From NCBI GenBank assembly GCA_006503535.1, contig QYRS01000001.1:1240001-1304000 (forward strand): 64,000 nt of DNA. Reading direction: 5' to 3'. Positions within the stretch are counted from its first letter, which is position 1; each line of letters begins with the position of its first letter. The stretch is from Arthrinium phaeospermum (lineage: Eukaryota; Ascomycota; Sordariomycetes; Amphisphaeriales; Apiosporaceae). The notes under the pieces were generated by a model that was given only the letters and a program-made list of their open reading frames with translations, searched no databases and was not told the origin of the DNA. Positions 34,016 through 44,988 of the stretch are shown one piece after another. The position numbers and the translations under genes are program-made.

Positions 34016-36643
34016 GTGTTTATGAACTTGCAGGTGCTAAGACGAACTACATTTCCTTCTGTCTACCACAAGATCTCCCATCTTGCAACTGCATCAGCAT
34101 CGTTTCCACGATCGTCCCTTCACCCATACTCCTACACCATTCCTTCTCAACTCTCCAGGATCTTCAGTCAGTCGACCAAGCCGAGGATGGAGTCTGCCAT
34201 CAAAGTCCCATACGTGGACCAAGACCACCAGGAGATCGCCACTCTCCTTTCGGGCCTTAACAACAAGTCGGGCAAGAAGGGCTACAAGGCGAAGAAGACC
34301 AGCTTCAAGATCCAAGACTCACCAGACGGAGTCACGGTCGACTCATGGAGATTTCAGGAGTGGGATTACAAGAAGCATGACCTGCCAATTTATGCCCGAG
34401 GTTTGTTCACCACTAAGGACCGACGAGGTCGGAATGAGATTTGCATCAGAGGCTACGACAAGTTCTTCAACATCAGCGAAGTCAACGAGACCAGGTGGCC
34501 CAAAATTGAGAAAAACACCCAAGGACCCTACGAGCTCACACTGAAGGAGAATGGCTGCATCATATTCATTGGCGGCCTAGAGGACGACACTCTGCTTGTA
34601 TGCAGCAAACACTCAACAGGGCCTCGATCGGATGTTGAGGTCAGCCATTCGGTGGCAGGTGAGAAATGGGTGGACCGACAACTGGCTGCCATCGGAAAGA
34701 CCAGAGTAGATCTGGCTAGAGAGCTGCGGAGCAGAAACGCAACAGCCGTTGCAGAGCTCTGCGACGACGAGTTCGAGGAGCATATCCTAGCATACGGCCC
34801 AGAGAAAGCCGGTCTCTACTTGCATGGCATCAACATCAACGTTCCCTCCTTCACCACATATCCTAGCGATCTCGTGCAGCAGTTCGCAGACGAATGGGGC
34901 TTCCGCAAAATTGCCGTACAGAAGTTCGAGGATGTAAACGCGACAAGAGAATTCCTGGAGAAGGTGGCCGAGTCTGGTGCACACGAGGGCCAGGACGTGG
35001 AGGGTTTCGTTATTCGTTGCCGCATGTCGCCCAGCCCTTCAGTGATCCCGTACAGCGACTGGTTCTTCAAGTACAAGTTTGAGGAACCGTACTTGATGTA
35101 CCGACAGTGGCGAGAATGCACCAAGGCATTGATTGCCGGCAGACCCCCCAAGTTCAAGAAGCACACCAAGATCACCGAAGAGTATCTGCTGTATGCCCGC
35201 AAGAGACTGTCCCAAGACCCCAACCTTGGAAAGCTCTACAACCAAAACCATGGTATCATCCAGCTGCGGGACGACTTCTTGGCGTTCAAGCAGCTTAAGG
35301 GTTCTGAGGCAGCCAACTGGGAGACTCAGATGGGCGAGGATACCTCCGCACTTATTACAGACGACGTAGTAATTGTGCCAATTGCCACCATCGGCTGTGG
35401 CAAGACTACTGTCGCAGTGGCCCTGACACACCTGTTCGGCTGGGGCCACGTCCAGAACGACAACATCACTGGAAAGAACCGACCGAAGCAGATGACACAG
35501 GCTGTCATAGAGCAGCTCGCATACCATCCCGTTGTAATCTCGGATAGGAACAACTCGGAACGCCGCGAAAGAGAGCAGATCATCAAGGATGTGAAGATGG
35601 CGCATACAGGCGCCCGCCTCATTGCTATGAACTTCGCCCACAACGATCTCGATGAAGTTCGACGGGTGACCCGGGAGCGTGTACTCGAAAGAGGCGACAA
35701 CCACCAGACCATCCAGGCCCATTCGGAGAGAGCCAAGGTTATTGGTATCATGGAGAACTTCATTCAGAGATATCAGCCTTGTGATCCGGACCAACTGCCT
35801 GATATGGGCTTCGACTACGTGGTCGACCTTGACGGTGCCAAAGACAGCCGGGCCAATCTGGAGACCATGGTCCAAGAGCTTCACAAGAAGTATCCTCGTC
35901 TGATACCCGAAGTCCCTTCCGCGGAAACCATGGATGACGCAATCGAATCTGCCCTGAATAACTACAAGCCCAACCTTCGCCACAAGATCCCCGACCGCAA
36001 GGATAACAAGAAGGGCAACAACGCCCAAACCCAGCAGCAGCCCAAAGCCCCGAAGAAGAAGGCTTTGGAGTACATGTCGGTGTCTGTTCCGTCTAAGGCT
36101 ATCAACTCTGCTCTTGAGGCCGCATTCAAGGGCGCGGGGGCTGCGACGTCCAAGTTTTACAAGCAGCTCCAGCTCACCCGTCGCGTACAGCCCAACTTCC
36201 ATGTGACATTGATGCACAGAGCCAGCTCCAAGGAACACCCCGACTTGTGGGCCAGCTACGTCAAGATGCACTCGGAGAGCACGACCCCCGACGAACAGTT
36301 AGGGGAGTGCGAGATTGAGCTCGAACGTGTAAGTTTTCTTTTCCCATACTTCTTTTTCTGTTCCAAAAGTATTGACTAATAAACCTTCTAGGTGGTTTTC
36401 GACTCCCGCATCATGGCCATCGTGGTCCGCCTGGTAGACCCAGAGGACCGCTGGAAGTGCGTCAACAATGTAGCGCACATCACGGTCGGCACTCGCGACG
36501 AGGGTGTCAAGCCCAAGGAGAGCAATGACTTGCTTGCTAAGTGGCTCAAGGACGGAACAGGTGACGAGACGGGCATCGGCGAGCGCGTCTTTGATCCGAA
36601 GGTCGTGCTCAAGGGCGCAGTCAAGGGAGTGCTTTCGCGATAG
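34016..36643 (+). CDS. TRL1: Fungal trifunctional tRNA ligase (TRL1)
   Basis: Joins tRNA exon halves after intron excision and, in yeast, HAC1 mRNA halves in the unfolded-protein response. Exons 34016-36328 and 36392-36643, 854 aa, no frame errors. Order: ligase/adenylyltransferase domain with active-site KENG (LTLKENGCIIFIGG, near residue 180); polynucleotide kinase domain with P-loop IATIGCGKTTVAVAL (near 457) and SDRNN; a basic Gln/Lys linker; and a 2',3'-cyclic phosphodiesterase domain with paired motifs FHVTLMH and AHITVGT. The first 57 residues are Ser/Arg-rich and almost lack acidic residues (FMNLQVLRRTTFPSVYHKIS...), like a mitochondrial presequence. A second start at residue 58 (MESAIKVPY, 34187) matches the usual cytosolic/nuclear form. 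The frame stays open for 88 codons after the TAG. Confidence 0.96.
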
Positions 36644-37428
36644 GTGGACGGAACTGCTCCTATCCCTCTCGGGGAACGTCGCGTTCCAAATGGCTCGACC
36701 GATGGCGAGGAAAACCCAGCTAAACGAGCCAGAAATTCTAAACGAAACAGAGCTAGAGCTGAAGCTAAAGGCGAGGATGTCGACCACGATCCGAATAACA
36801 GCCGAGCCGGATACCACGCACGCATGTCTCATGGCCGCCCAAAGCGCGCACGTGGTTCTCGCGGCCGTGGTGGTGCTCGAGGGAACACTGTTGACCATAC
36901 GACCACTTAGTATCTTATGATGGCGGTCTATATCAATTCGACTGGACGACATAGATAGGGGGTTGCCTCAGTACGAGTAGTCTATGAGGAATGAAACGTC
37001 GCATGAGGAATGAAACGTCGCAAGATGGCCAGCCAGCAATTTTTGGAAGAGCAGACAAAGTATAGCTGGTAAGATAGTATCTTCTTGCGAACATATCTAT
37101 ATAAGATTATCTGCTCCAAGAAGACCATCCAGTACATGGATGCCCTCACTCATTGGTGGTAAATCATGCCTAGTCACTGTGGATTTTGTCGAACCCTTTA
37201 CGAAAGCATTGCCATTCTGTTCCCATATCAATACCTGATGAAAAGAAGAATTGCATTATGATATTCTTCTATGAGTCTGACTATGCCTTATCAACCCCAA
37301 GTTATTCTTTTGCCCTTGTAAATCCATCATAAAGAAGGTCCAGATCACCCATGATCATCGTCCTCCATCTTATCCCGTGTCGCCCAAACCATGCCAGTTT
37401 CCCTCTTCTTTTCCATCTAGTTCTTTAC
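36644..37428. other. Intergenic; contains an in-frame open stretch after TRL1 and a 19-bp tandem repeat
   Basis: 36644-36910 is open in the TRL1 frame right after the TAG and would encode a basic, RG-rich peptide (SRAGYHARM, RPKRARGSRGRGG). It may be noncoding 3' UTR. The 19-bp unit ATGAGGAATGAAACGTCGC is tandemly duplicated at 36984-37021. Otherwise no features before the convergent TRP4 stop. Confidence 0.45.
36984..37021. repeat. 19-bp perfect tandem duplication
   Basis: ATGAGGAATGAAACGTCGC at 36984-37002 and 37003-37021, no spacer, in the TRL1 3' region. Confidence 0.9.
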
Positions 37429-38776
37429 CTAGTTGCCCTCGAGTTCGTTGGTCACTTCCACAAACTTCTCCCACATGCTCCACGCGGCGCCGCTCTTGAC
37501 GGCCCAGCGCGCGCGCCGCACGCCTTCCTTCCAGCGGCCGCCACCGGGCCCGCGCTCCGTGATAACCTTGCCGCCGTCCTCGGTGGTCTCGGCGTCGGTG
37601 TCGCAGATGCCGGAGACGACGAAGAGGGCCGCCGTGTTGATGAGGACGAACTCGAGGATGGGGTCGTCGTCGGCCATCTCGCCGCTCAGGATCTTGCGCA
37701 GGATCTCGGCGTTCTGCACGGGCTCCTTGCCGGGGCTGACGGTGCTGAGGGGGTGGCGCGACAGGCCGAAGTCCTCGGGCGTCAGGGTGAAGTGCTCGAC
37801 CTCGACGTCGCCGTCCTTGCTCTCCACGAGCTGCCAGCACAGCGAGGGCCCCGCGCACGAGACCTCGTCGAGCTGCTCGACGCCGCAGACGACGAGGCCC
37901 TTGCGGGCGCCGCCGAGGCGCAGGGCCTCGGCGAAGACGGGGCCGAGGTCGTCGCGGGCGACGCCCAGCATGCGGGCCTCGATGGCGGCGTCGCAGGGGT
38001 TGGCGAGGGGGCCCAGCAGGTTGAAGATGGTGCGCCAGCCGAGCTCCTTGCGGATGGGCGCGACGTACTTCATGCCCGGGTGGAAGACGGGCGCGAAGAG
38101 GAAGGCGTAGTTGGTCCGCTCGTAGACCCGCGCGATGGTCCCGGGCGTGATGCGCGACAGCGGCGGCGCCCGCGGCGACATGGACATGAGCAGGTCCGCC
38201 GACCCGGACTTGGAGGTCGAGGCCCGGTTGCCGTGCTTGGCTATCAGGAGGAGCGAGGAGGCGAGGATCGAGGAGGTCGTGCTGATGTTGAAGGTGTTGT
38301 GGCTGTCGCCGCCGGTGCCGACTATGTCGCACTACTCGACACGTATTGCTGGTTAGCCTTCTCCTGCTGTTTGCCCACTGACGATTCTACGCGAGGATGT
38401 TGCGGTCCAAAAAGATAAGACTTACAAGTCCGCCAAGGTACCTCCCTTCAGGCCTGCCCTTGCGGGTGACCACATCGCTCAGCTCCGCGAGGTCGATCTC
38501 GGCGGCGGCGCCGCGCATGGCGGACGAGGACTCGGCCAGCACGTCGGCGCGGCGGTCCCATCCCGTGAAGTGGAGGCAGGTGAGCAGGGAGCCGGTCTGG
38601 ACGGGGCTCAGCTGGTTGGGGAAGATGAGGGCGAGGGCGTCGGCGATCTCCTTGGCGGTGACGTTCTGCTGCCCCGGGTCGGGCCACAGGCGCTGGAGCA
38701 GCGGCCGGATGTCGACGATGGCGGGCTGTTGCGCCTGCGCCGCGACGGACGCGGGCTGTGGTTGTGTGTCGGTCAT
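37429..38776 (-). CDS. TRP4: Anthranilate phosphoribosyltransferase (tryptophan biosynthesis)
   Basis: Transfers phosphoribose from PRPP to anthranilate, the second step of tryptophan biosynthesis, in the cytosol. Exons 38776-38426 and 38331-37429 (94-nt intron, gtaagt...gagtag), 417 aa. The start at MTDTQPQ is chosen because an upstream in-frame extension has no conservation. The N-terminal helical domain (LLQRLWPDPGQQNVTAKEIA) leads to the PRPP-binding glycine motif DIVGTGGDSHNTFNIS, then ISTTSSILASSLLLIAKHGN, STSKSGSADLL, HPGMKYVAPIRKELGWRTIF and NLLGPLANP. Length and domain order are normal for the family. GC-rich, no frame errors. Confidence 0.95.
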
Positions 38777-39610
38777 CGTGGGGGGTTTGTGTAGTGATGT
38801 CGGGTTGTTCCGCGTGTCGCTCTGTCGGGGGACGGGCGGCGGCGCAATGGGCTTTCGTTCGTCTCGTCGCGATGGCGGGGTAGTTGGTGAAGCTGGCAAG
38901 ACACGGCAATTGGGCTTTGGTTTGTAAATGGTAGTTAAATAGATCAACAGCCGGTCAGCTTATTCAGACTGAATTCTTGGAATTCCACCTTCACCAATGG
39001 CAAGGGGGTAATGTACGGGATCTATTATGCAAGGAAGGTGAAGAACGTGGTATTATTTACACGGAGCTGGCAGGTTTGCTGTGACTCAAAAAAACATGAC
39101 CGCAGAGAGCATGTAAGTACGTAAAAGACGATCCACAAGCGGCATCGGGTTGAGTTAATGAGACACTGGCGACTAAAACGCCCTTGGTGTCAATAGAATT
39201 CCATTGATATAGTTACGGTGCCTGTTACAGAGATAGGAAGGTGATCTCTGTCACTTTTATCACTCCATCTCGTCGGTGACATGATAGCTTCGAGCTATCG
39301 TGGTACCGATGATGACGAGGGGCAGGTTCGCAATCAATTGCCCAATCGTTGCCGCTGTGGGGATCAGCAGCTCTGATCCTTGCAAGGGCGCAGTGCAGAG
39401 AAGGGCGCACCAAGCACCAAGCATCTGGGCGGTCGGTACTTGTCGGAGAGGATTTACTCCAGCGCCGGCCGGCCGCAAAGCACAGACCTCACCAAGGGAA
39501 TTTGGGTCCAGCAAAGAAAGCTTCACGCGATCATTGGAAGCAGAAACGTTCTTCGAGACGAGCAGTGGTAGGACAGGTGGCCGGCACAACCCCAGAATCA
39601 CCTTTCCAAC
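38777..39610. promoter_or_regulatory. Divergent intergenic region, TRP4 / mitochondrial uL10
   Basis: Separates two divergent starts. It should include both promoters; no individual element is recognised. Confidence 0.4.
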
Positions 39611-40651
39611 ATGTCTGCCCGACTCAATTGCTCGTCGGCGCGTTGCGTCGGCCGGGTCATCAAGTCCCAGACGACCAATTCGCTTTCAAGAGCTGCCCCG
39701 GCTGCAGTGTCGCTCCACCAGACCTCGATATCGTCAACGAGGCACTATGCCGTTGCCTCTCGAGCCGCGCCCTTGGCCCTGGGAAAGCTGCAACTGCCAG
39801 AGGACTACGTTCCCCCGAACAAGCCACCGACTGCCCGCCGCCCCGAGACCCGGAAATCGCAGATGATCCGCGCATACACAGCCCTCCTCCGATCGACACC
39901 GTTAATGCTCTTCTTCCAACACAACAACCTGACGGCCGTCGAGTGGGCTGCGGTCCGCCGAGAGTTGCGCCGGGCATTGGGCGAGGTGCCCGCGCCCGTA
40001 GCTCTCCCTGACGGAAGTACCCCGGTCGACATTACGGATTCGATACACTTCCAGGTCCTGCGGACCCGCATGTTCGACGTCGCCTTCAAGGTCGTCGAGT
40101 TCTTTGATGCCGAGGAGGCCGCCAAGCAGTCCAATGGCTACACCCACGATCTGTCCAAGACAGCATACGAAGCCATCCATGCCGCGGATACAACAGACCC
40201 CAACACAGCCTACGCTCAGATGAGCCCTCTGTTCAACGGACCCGTTGCCGCGCTGACATTCCCGACCGTATCGCCAGCTCACCTGGCCGCTGCCCTGAAG
40301 ATTCTATCTCCCAGCGCCCCCGACTTCCCTGCCCCCACCAGGAGGAAGAACCCCGGGTACTACGACCTGACAGCCCAGAGCGGTCTGCAGAAGCTGCTGC
40401 TCGTTGGTGGTCGTGTTGAAGGCAAGGCGTTCGACTACGAGGGTGTCCGATGGGTCGGTGGTATCGAGGGTGGCCTGGATGGCCTGCGCAGCCAGCTCGT
40501 GTACATGCTCCAGAGCGCTGGTCTGGGCGTCACCACGGCCTTGGAGGGCCACTCAAAGGGTCTTTGGCTTGCTCTTGAGTCCCGGAGGTCGGTGCTGGAG
40601 GAGGAGCAAAATCCCACCAAGAAGGACGAGGGAGAAGCCCCCAGCAGCTAG
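39611..40651 (+). CDS. MRPL11: Mitochondrial large-subunit ribosomal protein uL10m (yeast MrpL11 type)
   Basis: 346 aa, single exon. Forms the base of the stalk of the mitochondrial large ribosomal subunit. The first roughly 50 residues are Ser/Arg/Ala-rich with no acidic residues ([20 protein letters not shown]...RHYAVASRA), a clear mitochondrial presequence. The L10 fold follows: [40 protein letters not shown], later [34 protein letters not shown] and [17 protein letters not shown]. The tail is charged. Family assignment rests on these blocks and the size. Confidence 0.85.
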   Translation: MSARLNCSSARCVGRVIKSQTTNSLSRAAPAAVSLHQTSISSTRHYAVASRAAPLALGKLQLPEDYVPPNKPPTARRPETRKSQMIRAYTALLRSTPLMLFFQHNNLTAVEWAAVRRELRRALGEVPAPVALPDGSTPVDITDSIHFQVLRTRMFDVAFKVVEFFDAEEAAKQSNGYTHDLSKTAYEAIHAADTTDPNTAYAQMSPLFNGPVAALTFPTVSPAHLAAALKILSPSAPDFPAPTRRKNPGYYDLTAQSGLQKLLLVGGRVEGKAFDYEGVRWVGGIEGGLDGLRSQLVYMLQSAGLGVTTALEGHSKGLWLALESRRSVLEEEQNPTKKDEGEAPSS

Positions 40652-41745
40652 AGCGTGGCTACTGTATGAGAAAAAGATACCAAGGTGTATAAATGTACAA
40701 TACAATATGTACCAAATAGAGGCCCGGAGGACCTGAGTCCTGGTTTCGTCGCAATGTCAAAAACATGAAACAGTACATCTAAGGTTACCCATGCAGATTA
40801 CTGAACCAGCGCCTTGGGAGTATGTTTCCAACGGCAAACCGTTTAGGATCGGTACCCGTGAACGCCAGAGACACGCAATTGGGTTCGACTGGTAAATGCT
40901 AGGTCCATGTCCAGTACAGATTTGGCAGCCACCAGCTTCATGTTCCCCCTGAACGTTTCATTAGTAGTCCAGGACAAACAAGAACGCTGCGCATTTAGAT
41001 CAGTAGACGGAAGTCATGGGTAGCCGCTCAATTGATAAAGAAAGTGCTCCGTACACTTATTGAACATCTGATATGACATTCGAGGAGTTGCAAATGGATA
41101 CGAGAACAAGAGCCATTGGTTGACGCCCCCAAAATAGAAGAGGTACAGGAACTGGTTCGCGCTAAAACAGGACCCTGCAGGTCATTGATTTAGATGGGCG
41201 GAATCTGCCGTTGCCGATCCCTCGCAGGGCAGCCCGCCTGCGTAAGACAGATCCGGCGCAAGTGCTAATGCGCATTCCAATCAAGTAAACTTCAGCTTAA
41301 TCGTCATTCCCTCACCGTCACTCTGCCCGCCCTGCCTCTTGCCTCGTATCACGGCACACCGACTCAGCTTTTTTTATTTATGCCTCTCGGCGAGGCCGTA
41401 GGAGGAAAGCGAGCACACATCGGGAACACGAAATTTGTAATGCGCTGTCGAATTTGAAACTTGGGGACCCCGAAAGCTTGGACTGTGGAAAACGAAACGA
41501 ACCAACACCGAGAAGCCGAGCTAAGAAGCGCAATCGCAACCGTCTATCTCCGAATATCGAAATAACCCACATACGACGAGAAACTCTTTCTCGTACATAC
41601 TTGTCTGTGAGCCAGCTCTAGAAGAAAAGCGGCGCATACACCATACCAGCCCGAGGCAAAGAAAAACGTCGAAAATACTACAGTACCACAGCAAAAAACG
41701 TCTCCGACCAACCGACACGAGGGCACAGACAAGCAAAGTTTCAAC
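40652..41745. other. Intergenic
   Basis: About 1.1 kb, tandem arrangement of two plus-strand genes. No coding signal. The 3' part (41370-41745) is the leader region of the next gene. Confidence 0.4.
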
Positions 41746-42617
41746 ATGGACTTCGCACCCTACCAGTCCTCCCCACCGGAGCACAACCGCCCGTGGTCCC
41801 CTCCCCGGACGACGGCCTCCCCGCTGGCCTCCCCGCGCGGCTCCTACGACTACCCGCGCCGGCCCAACAACGTTGCCTCGCCGCCGCCGCTCCAGCACCC
41901 CCAGCCGCAGCGCCAGTGGTCTTCGAGCCTGCCGTCGGCGGACCGGTACACCAACAACGCCAGCCGGGGCCTGGAGGCCGGGTTCGGCAATAGCCCCGCC
42001 ACCGTCGCCACGAGTGCGGGTGGGGGGTATATGAGTAGTGCGGGCGCGGGTGTGAGCGAGTTCGATACGAGTCTCGGGTTGCGCCTCGATTACGAGGCGG
42101 CGGCGGCGTATTTGGCGATCCCGCCCGTGGGCGCCATTATGTTGTTGATTTTGGAAAGGAGCAGTGATTATGTTCGGTAAGTGGGATTTTTCTGCATCCA
42201 TTGATAGAGGATGCCGGGCTGGGCTGGCCGGTGAGGATTCTCTGGAAACCACCAAAGACAGGCGCAATCTTGTTTAACGGTTCATTGGGATTTGCCCCTT
42301 CGCTTCGAGCTGCCACCGAAATAACTAACACCGACTTGACAGATTCCACGCATGGCAATCCAGTTTGCTGTTCACGGCTATCTTCATCATCCATCTCCTC
42401 TTCTCATCCTCAACATTTATAAGCTGGGTCATGGTCCTCGTTGACCTGGGCCTGATGGCGTTTCTGGCTCTGAGAGCGTACCGAGATGCAGACACGCTCG
42501 ACAGGTCAGTCCTGTTCTTATCATTCCTGACTCTGGTGTACACACGACTAACCATGTGACAGGTATGAGGTGCCTATCTTCGGGCAGCTCGCAAGCCGAA
42601 TACTGGATGACGAATAG
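41746..42617 (+). CDS. DUF4870/Tic20-like small membrane protein, three exons
   Basis: Exons 41746-42176, 42343-42504 and 42563-42617 give 215 aa. The first roughly 105 residues are Pro/Ser-rich and disordered (MDFAPYQSSPPEHNRPWSPP...). The membrane domain starts LRLDYEAAAAYLAIPPVGAI, then MLLILERSSDYVRFHAWQSS, LLFTAIFIIHLLFSSSTFISW and VMVLVDLGLMAFLALRAYRD, ending VPIFGQLASRILDDE. The element around ERxSDYVRFHAWQS, three to four helices and a terminal PxxGxxA are typical of UPF0132/DUF4870 proteins. Function unknown; likely endomembrane. Confidence 0.8.
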
Positions 42618-43821
42618 CCGGAGGATGATGTTCGAATGGAAACTCTGATAGATGATTAATGAGGAGCAGCAGCAGGGCTGTCTATGAACTTGCATTGGTG
42701 GGGGGTTCGGCCTGTTGAGGGTCAGTCAGGAGATGAGGAAGCTTTTTTTCACTGTACGTCTTTAAGCAAGTATTGTACATATACCCCGAGCTGCCTCGAC
42801 TGAGACATAATACATACTTTGTCAACAATACCCAATCAGCTTCCTTTTCTTCTCAGACGACACCTGCAACATACTGGCAACATATGCAAATTAATCGGAA
42901 AGGTTCTGTTTGCAGTCAGTATCCAAAGTTGTGTGTTGTATACGTGCCTTCCTTGGCAGCAACTGTGACTTTTGGTCCATTGAATCCACCGCAAGATTTG
43001 CAATCACTCGCCTTGCGCGACCATGACAGAGGAAATATTGCTGCTAAATGTGGCCTGGTATTTCAACCAGCAATCTTGGAAGGAGCGCAGGTATGATTCG
43101 AGCAGGAACAGATGGCCCGAGGCCCCCTGAACTCCTTCCTCGCAACAATGATACACGATGGCCTTGAATATAGCAGGTTCAAGTCCCTCAGGATCACCAG
43201 CAACTACTTTTCCGACATCGGTCCCTTTAGCATTGCGCTGTCCAAGGCCGAGGGTTCTTGAGGCGGCGATGCTTTAAACACAGCCACTGATCAACCATTC
43301 GTGGAGAGTACCTCGCAAACAATTATTGGTCTACTTCAAAACCACCACACCGAATTCAGGTGACCACGAGGATAACTGCCAAAGACTGCTCATGCCTTCT
43401 TCTCTCCGCAAGGTTTCTTGAAACCACAAATTTCACCTCATCTTCATAAAACCCTGATCGTGAACACCTTCACGGGGCCTGGCATCTCATCAAGCACTGG
43501 TAGCTGTTATCTTCTGGTAACCACTTCATCTTAAACACTTCATCTTTAACAAACTATTCGAGCACTACGAAGCCTTCCACCATTGCGGCCGTCCACTTCT
43601 CATCCCTCACCCTTCCACGCTTTCTTTTCCTTTCCTTTCAACAACATTACAGAAGTTTCCTTCCAGGGGTTCGCAAAACATTACCAGTCCTGCAACTAAT
43701 CCTACCCCAATACAAAACATTTGGTACTCACTCACTCGGAAGACCACATACCAAAAGTTTCCAACGTCTGACCTCAGGTTTCAACAAAAACACTGACTAT
43801 CTGCCCAAGAAATTCAACATC
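42618..43821. other. Intergenic
   Basis: About 1.2 kb. The second half (43370-43800) is CT-rich, like a promoter/leader, before the ATG at 43822. No coding signal otherwise. Confidence 0.4.
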
Positions 43822-44988
43822 ATGTCTTCGGTAGGTGCCTCCTGTTCTTGATGATGACCTTGGCGATGATCGAGATTGACTCACTTTCTTATCTCAGTCC
43901 TCGAATTCCCAGACGCCCAAGGCGCAAGTGCTCAGAAAGGTCTCCCACCTCCAGGGCGCGGCAGCCAGAACCGCCACTGACAAGGCGTGGGCTGAGAACA
44001 CCGTCAAGATGCTGTACCGACGTCACGTTCAGCCTCCAGTGTCTCAGCCTCACGCAGACCTTTTGATGGCCGAGGAGCAGTGGTTTGAGGCTTGTAAGGG
44101 AACCTCCCTCTACTCTTTTGTGGCAAACAGTCCAGGAAAGCTAACGCTGAAATTCTTAGGCAAGAACCACGATTATCCCTGGTCGGATCATGTCAACACG
44201 AAAGGCACATCTGAGCCACGCCACTCCCAGTACTTCCACTACTGGTTCGAGCGCAAGAAACTTGATGAACAGGCCAGCATGCCGGTTGCTGAGGTCGAGG
44301 GGGAAGTGAATCCCCTCCTCACCGCCGATAAGCATGCTCTCGCCTGGCAGCAGGTGGTAGCCCAAGAGAAGGGCGTCCTGTCCAAGACGACTAAGAAGCA
44401 GCTCGTCGTGGTACACGAGGGAGTTAAGCAGCAGATCCGAGAGGCGGAACGCTTAGCCTGGGAGATTAAGAAGCACGCCGCCGCCGATAAAGAGCGATAC
44501 GCCCGTAAGCTCGAAGCGGAGCGCAAGGAGCTCCACGGCTTAGAGCACAAGTATCAGAAGCTGAAGCATAGCCTCCGACGCGGACATCATGGCGACTGGG
44601 GCGAACAGCTAATCGTTAAGTCGGATGCCGACGAGCAGCAGCGCCTGATCCAAGCCAATCACATTCAGGCCCTCGAGGGCAAGTTCGACATGAAAGCCGA
44701 CACCATCAACGAGAGTCTCGACGAGAACCGCGACCTCAAGTTTAAGCTTAGCCGTGCCGAAGCAAAGGTAATCGCACTAGAGATTGAGAATGACAAGCTT
44801 AGAGAGGAGAATGGTAAGGGGTGAGGGTCAAGAATGAGGAGCTTACCTCTCTGAAGTTAGAGGACATCCAGTATCTTGAAGAGGATCTGGAGAACCAGCA
44901 GGACCAAGAGGGACGTTCTCGCAAGCGGAAGTATGGGGATTCGAGCTCTGAAGATGAGGATGGGATCTCTCCCGAAGATGAGGTTTGA
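43822..44988 (+). CDS. Coiled-coil protein, unrecognised family, one apparent frameshift
   Basis: Exons 43822-43830, 43898-44093 and 44160-44988. The N-terminal part (AWAENTVKMLYRRHVQPPVS, MAEEQWFEACKNHDYPW) is globular-looking. From about residue 150 the chain is highly charged with heptad-like spacing (VHEGVKQQIREAERLAWEIK, LEAERKELHGLEHKYQKLKH, KVIALEIENDKLREENGK). Near 44818-44822 a run of G is one short; adding one base joins VRVKNEELTSLKLEDIQYLE and a basic-acidic end (RSRKRKYGDSSSEDEDG). Exon sum plus one is 345 codons. The second intron (66 nt) is in frame and stop-free. Probably a structural or nuclear protein; function unknown. Confidence 0.65.

Noticed and set aside
35039..36271. 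Minus-strand open frame of 410 codons
   Set aside because: Antisense to TRL1, with no homology; TRL1 motifs are unambiguous on the plus strand.
36984..37021. CRISPR-like or satellite array
   Set aside because: Only two 19-bp copies with no spacers; a simple tandem duplication in a eukaryotic genome.
37351..38418. Long plus-strand open frame of 355 codons
   Set aside because: Shadow of the GC-rich TRP4 gene; the minus strand has the anthranilate phosphoribosyltransferase motifs.
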